Source: Polyporus tsugae (Eukaryota; Basidiomycota; Agaricomycetes; Polyporales; Polyporaceae). From it: 64,000 nucleotides of DNA. The first letter of the stretch is position 1. Every line of letters starts with the position of its first letter. Location of the stretch: NCBI GenBank assembly GCA_024305745.1, contig JAHRBS010000003.1:558001-622000 (forward strand). The letters are read 5' to 3'. Both the position numbers and the translations under genes were made by a program. Below, piece by piece: positions 1-10,869 of this stretch. The notes beneath the pieces are model-generated. The model had not been told where the DNA came from. It was given only the letters and a program-made list of their open reading frames with translations, and searched no databases.

Positions 1-802
1 TCATAATCGGGGCGACTTGCTCTATTGTCCTGGGTCTCACATGGGGAGGGGTCATCTGTTGCAGCTGTTAATCCAATAAGACTTAGACTACTGGCCAGTC
101 TATTACCAGGCATGCAAGGATGCATCTCCACTCACATCGAGCATAGACATCTTGGGCTTGTTCACCTCCGTCAGACCACCAACAATCATTGTTGGCATAA
201 GCATCGCGAAGACGAACCGCTCCCATCCCCAACTGTGGATCGGGTGGTGTTTCATCCTCCTTGGCCTTGGGCTCATGACCTCTGTGACTGAGTCTACAAG
301 CCGTGCGACAACCATTGGATTACAAGTTCCCATAGGCATTGGCATTGGGATGATATTCGCCGCAGCGTATTTCCCTGTGCTAGCACCCTTGCCATCAACC
401 CCCAATGCACCTGCACTCGCACTGTTTGTATTCCTTAGGACTTTCACTCAGGTATTTAAGCTCGCTCCTCTTGTACACAGTATCACTGACTTGGTCACAC
501 AGATATGGGGAGTTACGATTGCCAGAGCGGTCCTACAGAACGGAGTCCAGGGGAAGCTACCGCAATCCATCAAGGACTCCCTGTCTGGACTCAACAATGT
601 TGTCTATGCCGTCGTTCCGCTCATCCCAACTATGCAGCAACCGGAAAAGGACGTTGTGAGGCACGCCTTCACGGAGTCCCTCCAGACCGTGTGGCGGATC
701 TTGATAGGTGTAGTGGGAGTCGGGCTCATCGTTAGCCTTGGGATGAAGGTGCTTCCTCTACACACTCAAAGGAATGCAACCCTGTCGGTGGAGCGAAGGT
801 GA
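1..802 (+). CDS. MFS transporter, 3' part (5' end outside window, possibly internally deleted)
   Basis: Membrane transporter of the major facilitator superfamily, similar to fungal multidrug or toxin efflux carriers. The first ~60 bases encode GATCSIVLGLTWGG, typical of the middle of these proteins. From about base 98 a second block begins (YYQACKDASPLTSSIDIL) and continues through the last hydrophobic helices, including GIGIGMIFAAAYFPVLAPLP. An intron at about 451-503 joins FLRTFTQ to IWGVTIARAVLQN. The stop is at 800-802. In related carriers about 100 residues with several helices separate the first two blocks; here fewer than 40 bases do. The gene may therefore carry a deletion and be non-functional, or an exon may be misread at the window edge. 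The family call is firm; the substrate is unknown. Confidence 0.75.
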
Positions 803-1459
803 CAATGGAGGGTGTTGTTGAAATGGTGGAGTAGGGCGGACCACTGCAACAGACCATCATATCACTTGCAGATGCATATACTGTAGCTACATCGTCCCTG
901 CCTCTCACGTTTCCCACTTGTCCAAAATCCTTCACGTGTAATGTTGTGCTGGGTCATTACTAGTCCAATTGAAACATGTTGATCCATCAGATTCCGGTTG
1001 CTGCATAGGGCCATTAACAATACAGAGGGATGAGTCTTTGTGATTCTCATATAAGATGGCCGTGTTTCATATGATGAGTAAATTTTCAAGACACCCACAA
1101 ATGAAGACGACGGAATATCCATTTTTGTTGGGGGAGGGTCCGCTCGCCGGAGGTATCGATAAGGCGTGTGCTGCAAGACACTGGCAGTTTCGTAACTCAA
1201 AGATAGCACAAAAGTGATGCGGGTGGCATATCTGACCACAGAAGCATCCAATGTGGCATTTTTCCATCTGACTATGGACTGGACCGCCGAACATTACCCA
1301 CACGTCCACCGGGGTACAATACTCAGGGACGGCCGGGCGGTGCTGCGCACCATGGAAAATGTACGCTGCCAACTTTCAGAAGGCACGAAACTGAATTGAA
1401 ATATCTGCTGGAAACCGATACAATTTCGACGACGCAGGGAAGCGGGATCGCAGTCATCA
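803..1459. other. spacer between convergent MFS and hydrolase genes
   Basis: About 650 bases between the 3' ends of two convergent genes. Short open frames exist on both strands, but none has family-like sequence or sensible splice sites. I see no RNA gene or repeat. Confidence 0.5.
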
Positions 1460-2872
1460 TTACAGCCTACACAACTTCTCGCCCGCCTGGTTGTTCCGTA
1501 AAATACCCCACACCGTGTGGGCCACGCCTTGTGGGTCCTCCATGACGATCTGGTTGGACAAGAGTTGGTTGTAGAACTAGCGTCAATATGTGCAGTGATT
1601 TTGTCACCTACAAGGTGACCGCGGTCGGCAATGTTTGTAATAGTAGACATCTTACGACCTTGCTGCTCGTCTACAATATCCGCTTTCGCGACATCGGGTC
1701 TGCATAAAGGATATCAGACAAGGCTAGGATGGGCATCGGTACGACCATACACAAGGATCGCGTACTCACATGATGTCGGGCCGAGTGCCGAAGATACAGT
1801 GCACAGGGATGGCGGGACAGATATCCTTCAAACGCTCCAAGCCATCGCCTGCGTCCTGGTAGTAAACGTACCCTACCACTTCTTGAACGCAGGTACAACA
1901 GAGTGTTACGCCGCTTTGGGCATCCGGATATGTCATCGTCGGAAGGTCACATAGTCCGTACTCCTGAACACATCGCTAACGTTAGCTTGGAACCACACGC
2001 GTATCGCCGCCACGCACAGCGAAGAGATCAAGCGAGCGCGGTGTCCAATATTTCCAGGGTAATCGGGTCGACATCCAGGCGCGGGCGGCTTTACGGGACG
2101 GCCAGGTGTCTTTCCGTGTCTTGGCCATAGTGATGAGGCTTCCGTACTGAACACCCATGCGGGTGAGACGCTCCAGCATCTGGGGAGATATGAAACCTGG
2201 TTCGACGAGGATAAGGGACGAGAACGGAAGCGCGTCGACAGAATAGCCTATAGTCGTGAGTGACCTAGGCCGCGGTGATCGTCAGTACAATTCAAGAAGC
2301 GGGGAAAGAGATGCCGTACAAGACACAGGCACCTGCGGAGTGCCCCAAGCCGACGACCGAGGATCCTTGAATGAGGCCAGACTTGAGCAGCGCCTGAACC
2401 GCGCGAGCCCACACACGCAGCTGGGCAGCAGAGCACTCAGCATCCGGACGGCGTTCATGATCAACAGGAAATGGGACTCACAGATGCCCTGAGGGCGTGC
2501 CATCAGCTTAGCCTCGTTCGCAATCGCAGCGCGACCGTGATTAGGCGAGTCGACGGACCAAGCCTCGATGATGGTGAATCGGCTGTCTGGAGCTTTAGCC
2601 TGCAGCTCGAAGAGATACTCGAGCGTGGGCAGCCATGATTCCTTGTCTGTGGAGGAAACGGATGCTGATCAGGGCCGTGGAAAGGGATATTGAAAGGAGA
2701 GGGACGTACAGTAGGATACGTCATGGACGCACACGAGAGAAAGGCGCATCCCGCCGGTGCGTAGTGCCATGTTCGACAGCTGACGGTGGCGGTAGCGGGT
2801 CACGATGATGTCCAGACCGCCATCGGCGACGAGAGTGGGAAGGGTAAAGTCAGTGGCTTCTATGTCTGACAT
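1460..2872 (-). CDS. alpha/beta hydrolase fold protein
   Basis: Predicted serine hydrolase (esterase or lipase-like) of the alpha/beta-hydrolase superfamily, in a form common in Agaricomycetes. It begins MSDIEATDFTLPTLVADGG at 2872 and continues VHDVSYYKESWLPTLEYLFE across an intron. The nucleophile elbow GLGHSAG lies near 2360, followed after an intron by YSVDALPFSSLILVEPGF. Later exons give FGTRPDI and a C-terminal GHLIVMEDPQG, whose His is the likely catalytic one. The stop falls at 1460-1462. About five introns join in frame with no stops, so the gene looks intact despite being broken up in the raw frames. It is divergent from the truncated phenol monooxygenase at 3430. Possible roles are ester cleavage or ring-fission product hydrolysis; the substrate is unknown. 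Confidence 0.8.
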
Positions 2873-3429
2873 TGGGGGGAGAAATGGATGGTAGGCAGCT
2901 CAGGTCAGAGTCGACGAGGAGGATATGTGGATGGAGGGCCGGGAATATGGGGACACTATGAACTACCTGGAGCACTTGCATGCGGATATCGATGCGCGCT
3001 CGGCGCTACGCTGATCCTTGGGCTTTCCCACTGGCATCAGAGAACCATCCCTTCCACGGTGCCAAAAAAGCATGTCTGTGGTTCTCGAATGCGAGCTCCG
3101 GAGGTGAATAGTAAATACAATGATGGTGTTGAAAGTCTGATCTTCCAATTGCCAGGTGCAGCTCAGTGCAGCTCCGACTCACGGAATTCCCAGGGTCCGG
3201 GATCCTCCGGGCACAACAGACGCTTGGGCAACATACGGGTCTCAAACGGGTCTGACCACGACCTGAGGCCTGATCACCAGGATGCACCCTCAGGCTCGCG
3301 CTCTTCCATGGAATTCGATCACTCAAACACCGCCCATGACGCGTTGACGCACAAATACTAATACCTGATATCCATACAGCCGCGGAGAACTTATTCCAAC
3401 CGACTTCCTGCTTCAACCCTTATCCTCTT
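2873..3429. other. spacer upstream of truncated monooxygenase
   Basis: This stretch lies where the 5' half of the phenol monooxygenase at 3430 would be expected. I find no FAD-binding motif or other homologous exon here. It also serves as upstream DNA of the divergent alpha/beta hydrolase. No other feature is supported. Confidence 0.5.
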
Positions 3430-4893
3430 GCGAGTGGACGTGGCGAAGGTGAGCCCGGAGCGGATCATGGAGAGCGCGGCGAGGATCATGCAGCCATTCC
3501 GGGTCACGAAGGTCGGCGAGGTGGAGTACTGGTGGTCGGGGTACATCAGTGCGTCGGGCTGGGGTTCGGGTCCCGGGATTGAGAAAGGAGCTGACGGTAG
3601 TGTTTTCATCTTCTGTTACCTATTTGGACAGCGCGTTGCGCGAAGCTTCTCTGTCGAGGACCGGGTCTTCATCGCGGGAGACGCGTGTCATACGCATTCT
3701 CCCAAAGCTGGTACGTTTGATAGGATGGTCTCGGTTCATTATATTCACATCATGCGATGCGATGCAGGGCAAGGCATGAACGCAAGCATGTGCGATACGC
3801 ACAACCTCGGTACCCCTTCACTGGCCGCAGTACGTTTCGTCCTACTTACTGATTACCGCGATATGGTGCATACAGCATGGAAGCTCGCCTACGTCCTTCG
3901 AGGATGGGCTGGCATGTCTCTGCTCAAGACGGTAGGTACCCTGACCGATGGAAGCGCGTAGCCCAGCCTGATACCCGCCCTATAGTATGAATCCGAGCGA
4001 CTGAAGTACGCTCAAGACCTGATCAACTTTGACAAGAAGTGGTCCAAGCTCTTCCGCGACAAGCCTCAGAGCGAAGAGAATGCAGACGGCGTCTCTCATG
4101 AAGAGTTCCTCGGGTTGGTCCTTTAATCTTCTTGACGTTTCCTGCTTATGGAATCATTGTCTTGGTTCGTGTAGGATGCTCGCGACCTCGAACGGATTCA
4201 TGAGCGGGATCGGAATCCGGTACGAGCCCTCCGCGATCGTCGACGCTCAGCACCAGTCCTGCGCATCGAAGCTCGTCGTGGGGGAGCGCATGATCCCGCA
4301 TGACTTTATCGGTGCCGCGGACGCCATCCCCGTCAACATCCATGACGTGTTGCTTTCAAGTACGCGTTTCAAGATTCTCGTGTTCGCGGGCGACATCAGC
4401 GTGGCGACCACGATGGTCCGTGTGCGTGCGTTGGCGGAGCGAATGGATGCGGCGGAGGGGTTCTTGAGGCGCTTCGGGCAAGGCGCATATGGAGAGGTGT
4501 TCGACGTGTTGTGCATCTGCGCGACGAAGAAGGATGATGTGGACTATACCGGTAAGTGTTACTTTCGGGATGCAAGCACGGCTGGTCTCACACTGTCTTC
4601 AACTCTTTCAGACGTACCAAACCTTTTCCGGTCGCACTGGTCAAGGTGAGCAGGCCTCGTCCCACTAGGATGTAAGTGTACCAACGAGCCAATTTAGGGT
4701 CCTGCTCGACGACAAAGACATGTCCGGCCGTTATAGTGGAGGCGGATATGAAGCATATAGCATAAGCCCAGTGGAAGGCGCGATTTTCGTCGTTCGCCCA
4801 GATGGGTATGTGGGCACGGTTGCGCCGTTCGAGTACTTGAACCATGTCACGCAGTACTTTACATCCTTCATGCTGGAGCACCCAGTCGCCTAG
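3430..4893 (+). pseudogene. phenol 2-monooxygenase, 5'-truncated copy
   Basis: C-terminal half of a flavin-dependent phenol 2-monooxygenase (FAD_binding_3 plus C-terminal thioredoxin-like dimerisation domain). Homology starts abruptly at RVDVAKVSPERIMESAARIM near 3431. It runs through the FAD ribityl-binding motif [16 protein letters not shown] (3680-3780), then AWKLAYVLRGWAG and GIGIRYEPSAIVDAQHQ. The C-terminus is VRPDGYVGTVAPFEYLN, with the stop at 4891-4893. All retained exons join in frame with normal splice sites and no stops. The N-terminal GxGxxG FAD-binding fold and roughly the first 280 residues present in the intact paralogue at 22894-25441 are missing. No alternative start is evident, so it is probably a recently truncated duplicate that cannot bind FAD normally. 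Confidence 0.75.
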
Positions 4894-5508
4894 GAGGAGC
4901 TTCGGCAAAGGGGAGAGGGCATGCGGTAGATGTGGGTTAGTGGGTGAGGTGGCTTGCTTTATGACACTACTATGGGGAAGGCACTCTGACACGTTCACAA
5001 GGTTCCGCTGTGTCCCCTCAGCTCGCCGCGTAACTCCCCGCCAGGGTACGGAGTCCGAGCGGGAACACCGAGGCAGGCCGGACTTGGTCTGTCACACGGA
5101 TCTCAGGATCACCGCCCACGAAACCTTATGCTTATGTATAATGCACGTCAGCCTTGGGACGAATTTCACGCTTCCTGACCTGCGCTCCACGGAGCCATCA
5201 ACCGCCTGGCCTGACTCTACTTGTGTACAGTATGTCAGTTTCCGGAGTCACCTTAAACGTAAAAATAGGCCATCAGGTCTAGAACTTGGTTTTCGAGCAG
5301 CTTCTGCGGCGGGCGTAGCGCAGAACCTCGCCAAGAGCGGAATCTCCTGCCTATCTTGGACCAGGCCTGATGCGTGCAGGACTCAACGAAGCTTGAGCGG
5401 CACTGCGAAGCCGCCGCGATGAGTATATCAAGGTGCGCGTTGTCTTCCCTTTCGCTTTACTCTCACTCAGTTGGTGACTGGCGCAGTCTACACCCTGCCT
5501 CCAAAAAC
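4894..5508. other. spacer and P450 promoter region
   Basis: This holds the 3' flank of the truncated monooxygenase and the upstream DNA of the P450. A weak TATA-like TATATC sits at 5424-5429, about 80 bases before the P450 start. No coding segment is recognised. Confidence 0.4.
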
Positions 5509-7927
5509 ATGTCGTCGCTCGTCGTCGTCGGGTTTGCTTCCCTTCTCTCATTTCTCCTCTGGTTCTTCCGCCGCCCGAGCGGCATGCCTCCTGGTCCCCC
5601 GAGGTCGTTCTGGGGCGATAACACGCTCGACATTCCCCGCCTCAAGCCTTGGGAGACATTCACGGCCTGGAACAGGAAGTATGGTGCGTTTCTCATCTCG
5701 CTTCCATTCTTTACTGGAGTCCGCCACTGATTCAATGTTTCAGGGCCGATTATTTCGTTCTACTTGGGGCGTAAACCAGTCATCGGTATGTCGAATCGCC
5801 TATCGCACTGTGGCGAGCGGGCGACGTTGACATTCAATCGGATTCATGGTGATAGTTTTGGGAACCGCGGAGGCGGTATGGGATCTGCTCAACAAACGTG
5901 CTGACATCTACTCTGGCCGGCCAAGGAGTATTATAGCGTGAGTACCAATATATTACTAGGGGTGCCTCAGACATTTCAACCGGGGATCGTGTAGGGGAGA
6001 GATTCTCTCTGGAAATAATCGGGCTATCACCCGGTCGTATGGTCCGACCTACAAGAAGTGGCGAAAGGCGGGTACTGAAATATGTATATGAGTTCAATGC
6101 AGTCTCACTCATTGCCGGGCCCGGACTAGTTGATGCAAGCGAGCCTGAACGCGACAGCTTCTACGCAGTATTGCTCTCTTCAATCCCTGGAGAGCAAGCT
6201 CATGCTGCGAAGGTTGCTCGCGGTGAGCAATGACATGCAGTACAAAAGCGAAATTACCCTGTGAGTAGTAGTGCCCGTTGTCTTGGAGTTCTGATGACTA
6301 TATGCGCAATCTGCAGATTCCAAATGTCCGTGATTTTCCGGCTTGCGTACGGACGACGGGTGAAGACTTTGCAGGATGACGTCGTACTGGCGAAGATCAA
6401 GGCTGGTTCTTGTGAGTCGCTCCATCAATGTTGCGTTTGAGTGAATCACTCCACATTTACACATGCGCCAATCAGACTTCGGAAAGTGAGTAACAGTGGA
6501 CTTCATTGGCACAGTGCGTATAAACTTGCTAATGATTTGTTCGGCGGCACTAACAGGGTTTCGTACGTGGCGGATCCCCTTTCTGCATTGTCATTTCATC
6601 TGATAATAGTCGCAGCGTCCCAGGCAAATACCTTGTCGAGTCGGTATGCGTATTTACGCCCTCTCCGAGTAGATTTGGTCGACCGAGTATGGATATACTT
6701 GTGCCTCTGTAGTGGCCGATATTGCTGTTGCTTCCGAAGTGCCTCCAATGGTTCCGATGGGACATCGACAAGCATCGGGAGATGGACATCGAGCTGTACA
6801 TGTCGCTGATGAACCAAGTCCGAAGGAAGATGGCTGACGGCACGGCACAACCGAGCATGGCGACCGTGGCGCTTGGGAAGCAGGCCGAGTTTGGCTTGAC
6901 AGAGTTGCAGACAGCATATACACTCTCCGGCCCTTGGGATGCTGGGGTTGGTACGGTGAGTCAAGACTCGTTTAGAAACCTTCCCCAGTATATAAAGATT
7001 GACTCCGTGGTTTTAGACTCTTATTACGATCGAGAACTTCCTGCGTAGGTCCATTGTCGACGGACTTCCACATGCGTCCGCGGGTCTAAATGTTCCCTCA
7101 CCAGTCGCCATGCTGCACCACCCGGATGTGTACGCGAAGTTACGGGCTGAGCTAGACCAAGTCGTCGGCCCATCGCGCTTGCCCGAGTACTCCGACATGG
7201 AGTCTCTCCTCTACCTCATGGCTGCTCTGAAGGAAGTGACAAGGTGAGTCCTCCCAACTTCGCATGGATCGACGGCCTCATCATGGGTACTCGCCAGATG
7301 GCGTCCGGTAGCGCCAACCGGGTTCCCCCATGCAGTTACACAGGACGACGTCTACCAGGGTTACTTCATCCCCAAGGGAGCGACCGTATATGGAAACATT
7401 CAGTGAGTCCTCCTAGAACAGCGGCCATTGTTGAGAAGCGGTGGAATATCGACGGTACTGATCGACATTATTGCTGCGCGTAGCGCGATCACGCAAGACC
7501 CGGAGATGTTCCCAGAACCCGACGTCTTCCGCCCGGAACGCTTCCTCAACACCTCGAACCCCAAGCTGGCGAACTTTACTATTCCATTCGGGTTTGGTCG
7601 GCGGATCTGCCCTGGTATGCACATCGCAAACCAGTCCACCTACATCGTGCTCGCAAGGTGCGCACAGACCTCCGGCATATGATCATAGAGCCTCATAGGC
7701 TAATACTCACCGCGTACAGGATCTTGTGGGCGTTCGATATCTCTCCAGCACTGGACGAACGTGGGAAGCCCATCCTCCCCTCGACGACGGCGTACACGAC
7801 TAGGTTGATCAGTGGCCCAGAACCGTTCCCTATGGTCCTCAAGGTCCGCGGCAAGGGCGTTGAGGAACTGATCTTGCTTGAAAACGAGCGTGCGGAGGCT
7901 GAAGCGATGCGGTGGGATATCGAGTAG
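5509..7927 (+). CDS. cytochrome P450 monooxygenase
   Basis: Membrane-anchored ER P450 of the fungal microsomal type. The start at 5509 gives an N-terminal anchor helix (VVVGFASLLSFLLWFF) followed by the proline hinge MPPGPP. The I-helix region is GPWDAGVGT (~6930). The K-helix ExxR is EVTR, spliced to WRPVAPTGFPHA (~7230-7335). The PERF-type motif is FRPERF, and the haem loop is FGFGRRICPG with the axial Cys near 7610. The stop is at 7925-7927. It has many ~50-70 nt introns, and two consecutive micro-exons (6476-6485 and 6557-6562) are needed to keep YFGKVSRSVPGKYLVE in frame. The gene looks intact. The family number cannot be assigned from sequence alone. Its position beside phenol monooxygenase, MFS and reductase genes fits oxidation of aromatic or secondary metabolites. 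Confidence 0.93.
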
Positions 7928-8700
7928 CGAATACGAGCTATAGGCCATACTAACATGACAGGCCCGCGGCATACGAGCTTAGGCGCTTCTTGTGGGAAGG
8001 CCGACACAGCCACAGTTTATTCAACGCCCACGTCATTCGTCATTGACCATGAACCTCGTCCTTCTACTCCCTTCTCGTGACTTGCGAAGTATAACGCTAT
8101 AGAGTTTTCTAATGCTATGATATCCTAAATCCACAAACGGTCTGGCCATGATCGCACTAAGTATCCGCTGACAGCATATTGATGAGCTTATCATCCACGG
8201 AACTGAACGGCTTCACCAGCTTCCCAGGCTCTGTCGAAGAAGCTCCTTCATGGGACCGCTGGTTTCCAATACTGTTGAAGCTGGCCGTTTATAGGTGCGA
8301 TCATGATGCGGAGAGCCCATCCGTGAGTCCATCCAGGTCCATCCTCATCCATGTTGAATGGTCGCAGGTACTGACGCACAGCATCCTATGCTGATCCCTC
8401 AGGATATCATCAAGGTTCGGGTAGATCACCGGAAAGCCACGGCCAGGGACCTTCGGGATCCAGCAATTGGCAGGTCTTTTGCGACAGCGCCGGATGTTCG
8501 CAGCACTCAGTGCTCGTCAATAATCATATCGATCTTCCATGTCGAGCAGAAGCACTGCATGACCCTGCGAGCTTCTTTCTCCATATGGTGCACTGCCAGG
8601 AGAGCGTAGATGGCCGTTTCCGTCGGCCGAATCATCAGCGCCGCGTACAAATAGACCCGCCTCTCCTTGTCAAACGTTGAAACACGCCGACCTCAAGCTC
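7928..8700. other. spacer between P450 and reductase
   Basis: About 770 bases with no supported gene. A short minus-strand stretch around 8545-8680 reads smoothly (including ALMIRPTETAIYALLAVHH) but ends in a stop, has no start and matches no family I recognise. It may be decayed coding sequence. Confidence 0.4.
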
Positions 8701-10189
8701 ATGTCCCAACCCGAACTCATTCTTGTCCGTCCCGTCCTCCTTCCTTCCTGCTGCTACTCTAGGCTTACTATATGCGTCTTGTTAGGTTACTGGAGCCTCC
8801 GGTTACGTCGGTTCGCACGTAGTGCGTGCCGTGCTGGACGCTGGCTACCGTGCCCGAGGGTACTAACGTTCTTATCTCGTCTGTATGCTGCCATCCGGAC
8901 TAATAGGGTTGCGTTTCAGGACCGCCCGTGGGGGAAAACTTGGTACCTTGCGCGAATACTTCAAGGATGAGCCGAATTTCGAGGCCATTCAAGTCGATGA
9001 CGTCGGTGCGCAAGATTTGGACCTAACCGCTGCCTTGGACGGTACGTAATCTTCTCGTTAGGCTCGTTTGGATTGAATTAGTGACACTCTTCGTGCTCCG
9101 AACAGGTGTTAGTGGGATTATCCACGTCGCATGTCCTCTTGGTGGACGCAGCTTGCCGGCGGAGGGGCTCCGTGTATGTCTCCGAGTCCTATAATTGAAC
9201 TGTGCTGCGATCTCATTGGATGGCATGTATAGACTGCCCTCGAGGGATCACAGAATATCCTCAAGCAAGCTCTCAAAGTGGGTGTTTACAAGGTCGTCTT
9301 GACAAGCACCTCCGCCACAGCTCTCGATCGTGGGTACCGGTCGTGCGTCCCAAGACTCGTATCTGATACAACGCTTATTGTGCAGCCGATCAAAAGAGAG
9401 CATTCTCTGGAGGGATCATCTCCGATAAAGGTGGGCACATCTCACCACACAACTGATAGGCCGTCACGAAACGATGACTGCCTCCCAGACTGGGGAAAGA
9501 CGTCCGAAGAAGACGTGCTCAAGGAGGGAAACACCAATCTCTACACCTACTCAGGCTACAAGACGCTATCCGAGCAAGCGGCATGGAAGTTCGCCGAGGA
9601 GCACCCAGAGCTCGACCTCGCCTCCGGTAAGTTAAATTCCATACTCTTACCCGCCCTCGCACCCCCTCCTATCCTGCGCGTGCGATAACGGCTACTCGCA
9701 GTAAACCCGCCCTTTGTCTACGGCGACCCGATCCCGGAGCTGCTCGGGCACAAGAACTACCAGGCCCTCAGCTCGAACTTCCTCATCTACCAACTCATCC
9801 TCGGCGCGCCCGGCCGCCCGCTGCCCCCGCAGATCCCGCCCCACTGGGTGAGCATCCACGACATCGCGCGCGCGCACGTCCTCGCGCTGCGCCTGCCCAA
9901 GCTTCCCGCTGGCGCGGACGTCCGTGACAAGCGTTTCATCGTCGCGGGCTCGGGGCATCTGCTGTGGGGCGACGCCGTGAAGGTGCTGCTGAAGGAGCGC
10001 CCGGAGCTGAGGGACAGGCTGCCGAGCCTCGAGGATGTGCCGCCGCTTCCGGGACCGGTGGCGACGCTGGACACGACGAGGGCGACGGAGGTGTTGGGGC
10101 TGAAAGAGTATCGGGACATGAATGAGACGTTGGTCGAGACGATCGATGCTCTTCTTCGGGTGGAGAAGGCGTGGAATTCGGCGTCTTAG
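8701..10189 (+). CDS. NAD(P)-dependent epimerase/dehydratase, extended SDR (aldehyde/dihydroflavonol reductase-like)
   Basis: Soluble oxidoreductase of the extended short-chain dehydrogenase family, similar to Gre2-type methylglyoxal/aldehyde and dihydroflavonol-4-reductases. MSQPELILV starts at 8701 and an intron leads to the Rossmann motif VTGASGYVGSHV (TGxxGxxG). Further blocks are VDDVGAQDLDLTAAL, VSGIIHVACPLGG, VVLTSTSATALD and the active-site YSGYK (YxxxK, ~9560). These are followed by VNPPFVYGDP and the substrate-binding C-terminal half (9700-10189). Introns of 50-80 nt join in frame throughout and the C-terminal exon is GC-rich and uninterrupted. The gene looks intact. In this neighbourhood it could reduce an aldehyde or ketone intermediate made by the P450 or phenol monooxygenase; that is inference. 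Confidence 0.9.
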
Positions 10190-10869
10190 TAGGATCATTA
10201 ATTTGGGTAGGAGGTGCGTTAGTGCCCTTCGAGTTGGTTACTTCAGTTGACTGACTCTACTTACATTCAATGCGAGTGCTAGACTGATGCGCGCAGTGGT
10301 TGCTACTGGAAGACAAATGCCAGTGGTACGTTGCTATGTATCAGTAATAGTGCGCCTCCAGTGTTGGAATCACTTCGGAGAATCCGCTTATGTCTGTCCT
10401 GGCCTGAAGCGCCAAGCTTTGTGGCGTGGGAAAGATAACACAAGCCATGGCACAACTCGGACGCCGACAGGTTGGACTCAAGTTAATGCATAATGCATCG
10501 ACAAGATTGCCTATGTCTCCTACAGTACGAGGGAAGAGTCGACTCATCACGCCCATGCCTCTCACCGCTACTCGTGGTCCTGTTGCCTACCATATTGCAA
10601 AGCCTTTGTGATGCAGATGGTTATTCTAGATGCAAATGCATTCACCATCCCGAACACTAGTAGGCGAGGCCTCGGCTCGAAGGTGACCGTCTCTCTTGAT
10701 TGCACGGTGAGTACCACTTCTAGCTTTGTGGCTGGGATCCGATCCGGAAGGCTCAATCCATCCCAGATAGATTTCTCTGTCGGACAGCGTGATGACGAGA
10801 CGAGTCCCTCTTTTACCCTACGTCCTCACCTGGTCCTTACGCTCTATCTGTACCGCCCTTCCTGTCGTA
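10190..10869. other. spacer upstream of DUF6533 gene A
   Basis: A long open frame from 10608 runs through this stretch into gene A, but it also reads through A's introns and its upstream part is not family-like. I treat it as non-coding leader or promoter. Confidence 0.4.

Noticed and set aside
2888..3416. Open frames on both strands just upstream of the truncated phenol monooxygenase
   Set aside because: Examined for the missing FAD-binding half; neither has GxGxxG or other matching residues.
8545..8680. Minus-strand stretch resembling a protein end (ALMIRPTETAIYALLAVHH)
   Set aside because: Too short, no start, and no known family recognised; mentioned only as possible debris in the spacer entry.
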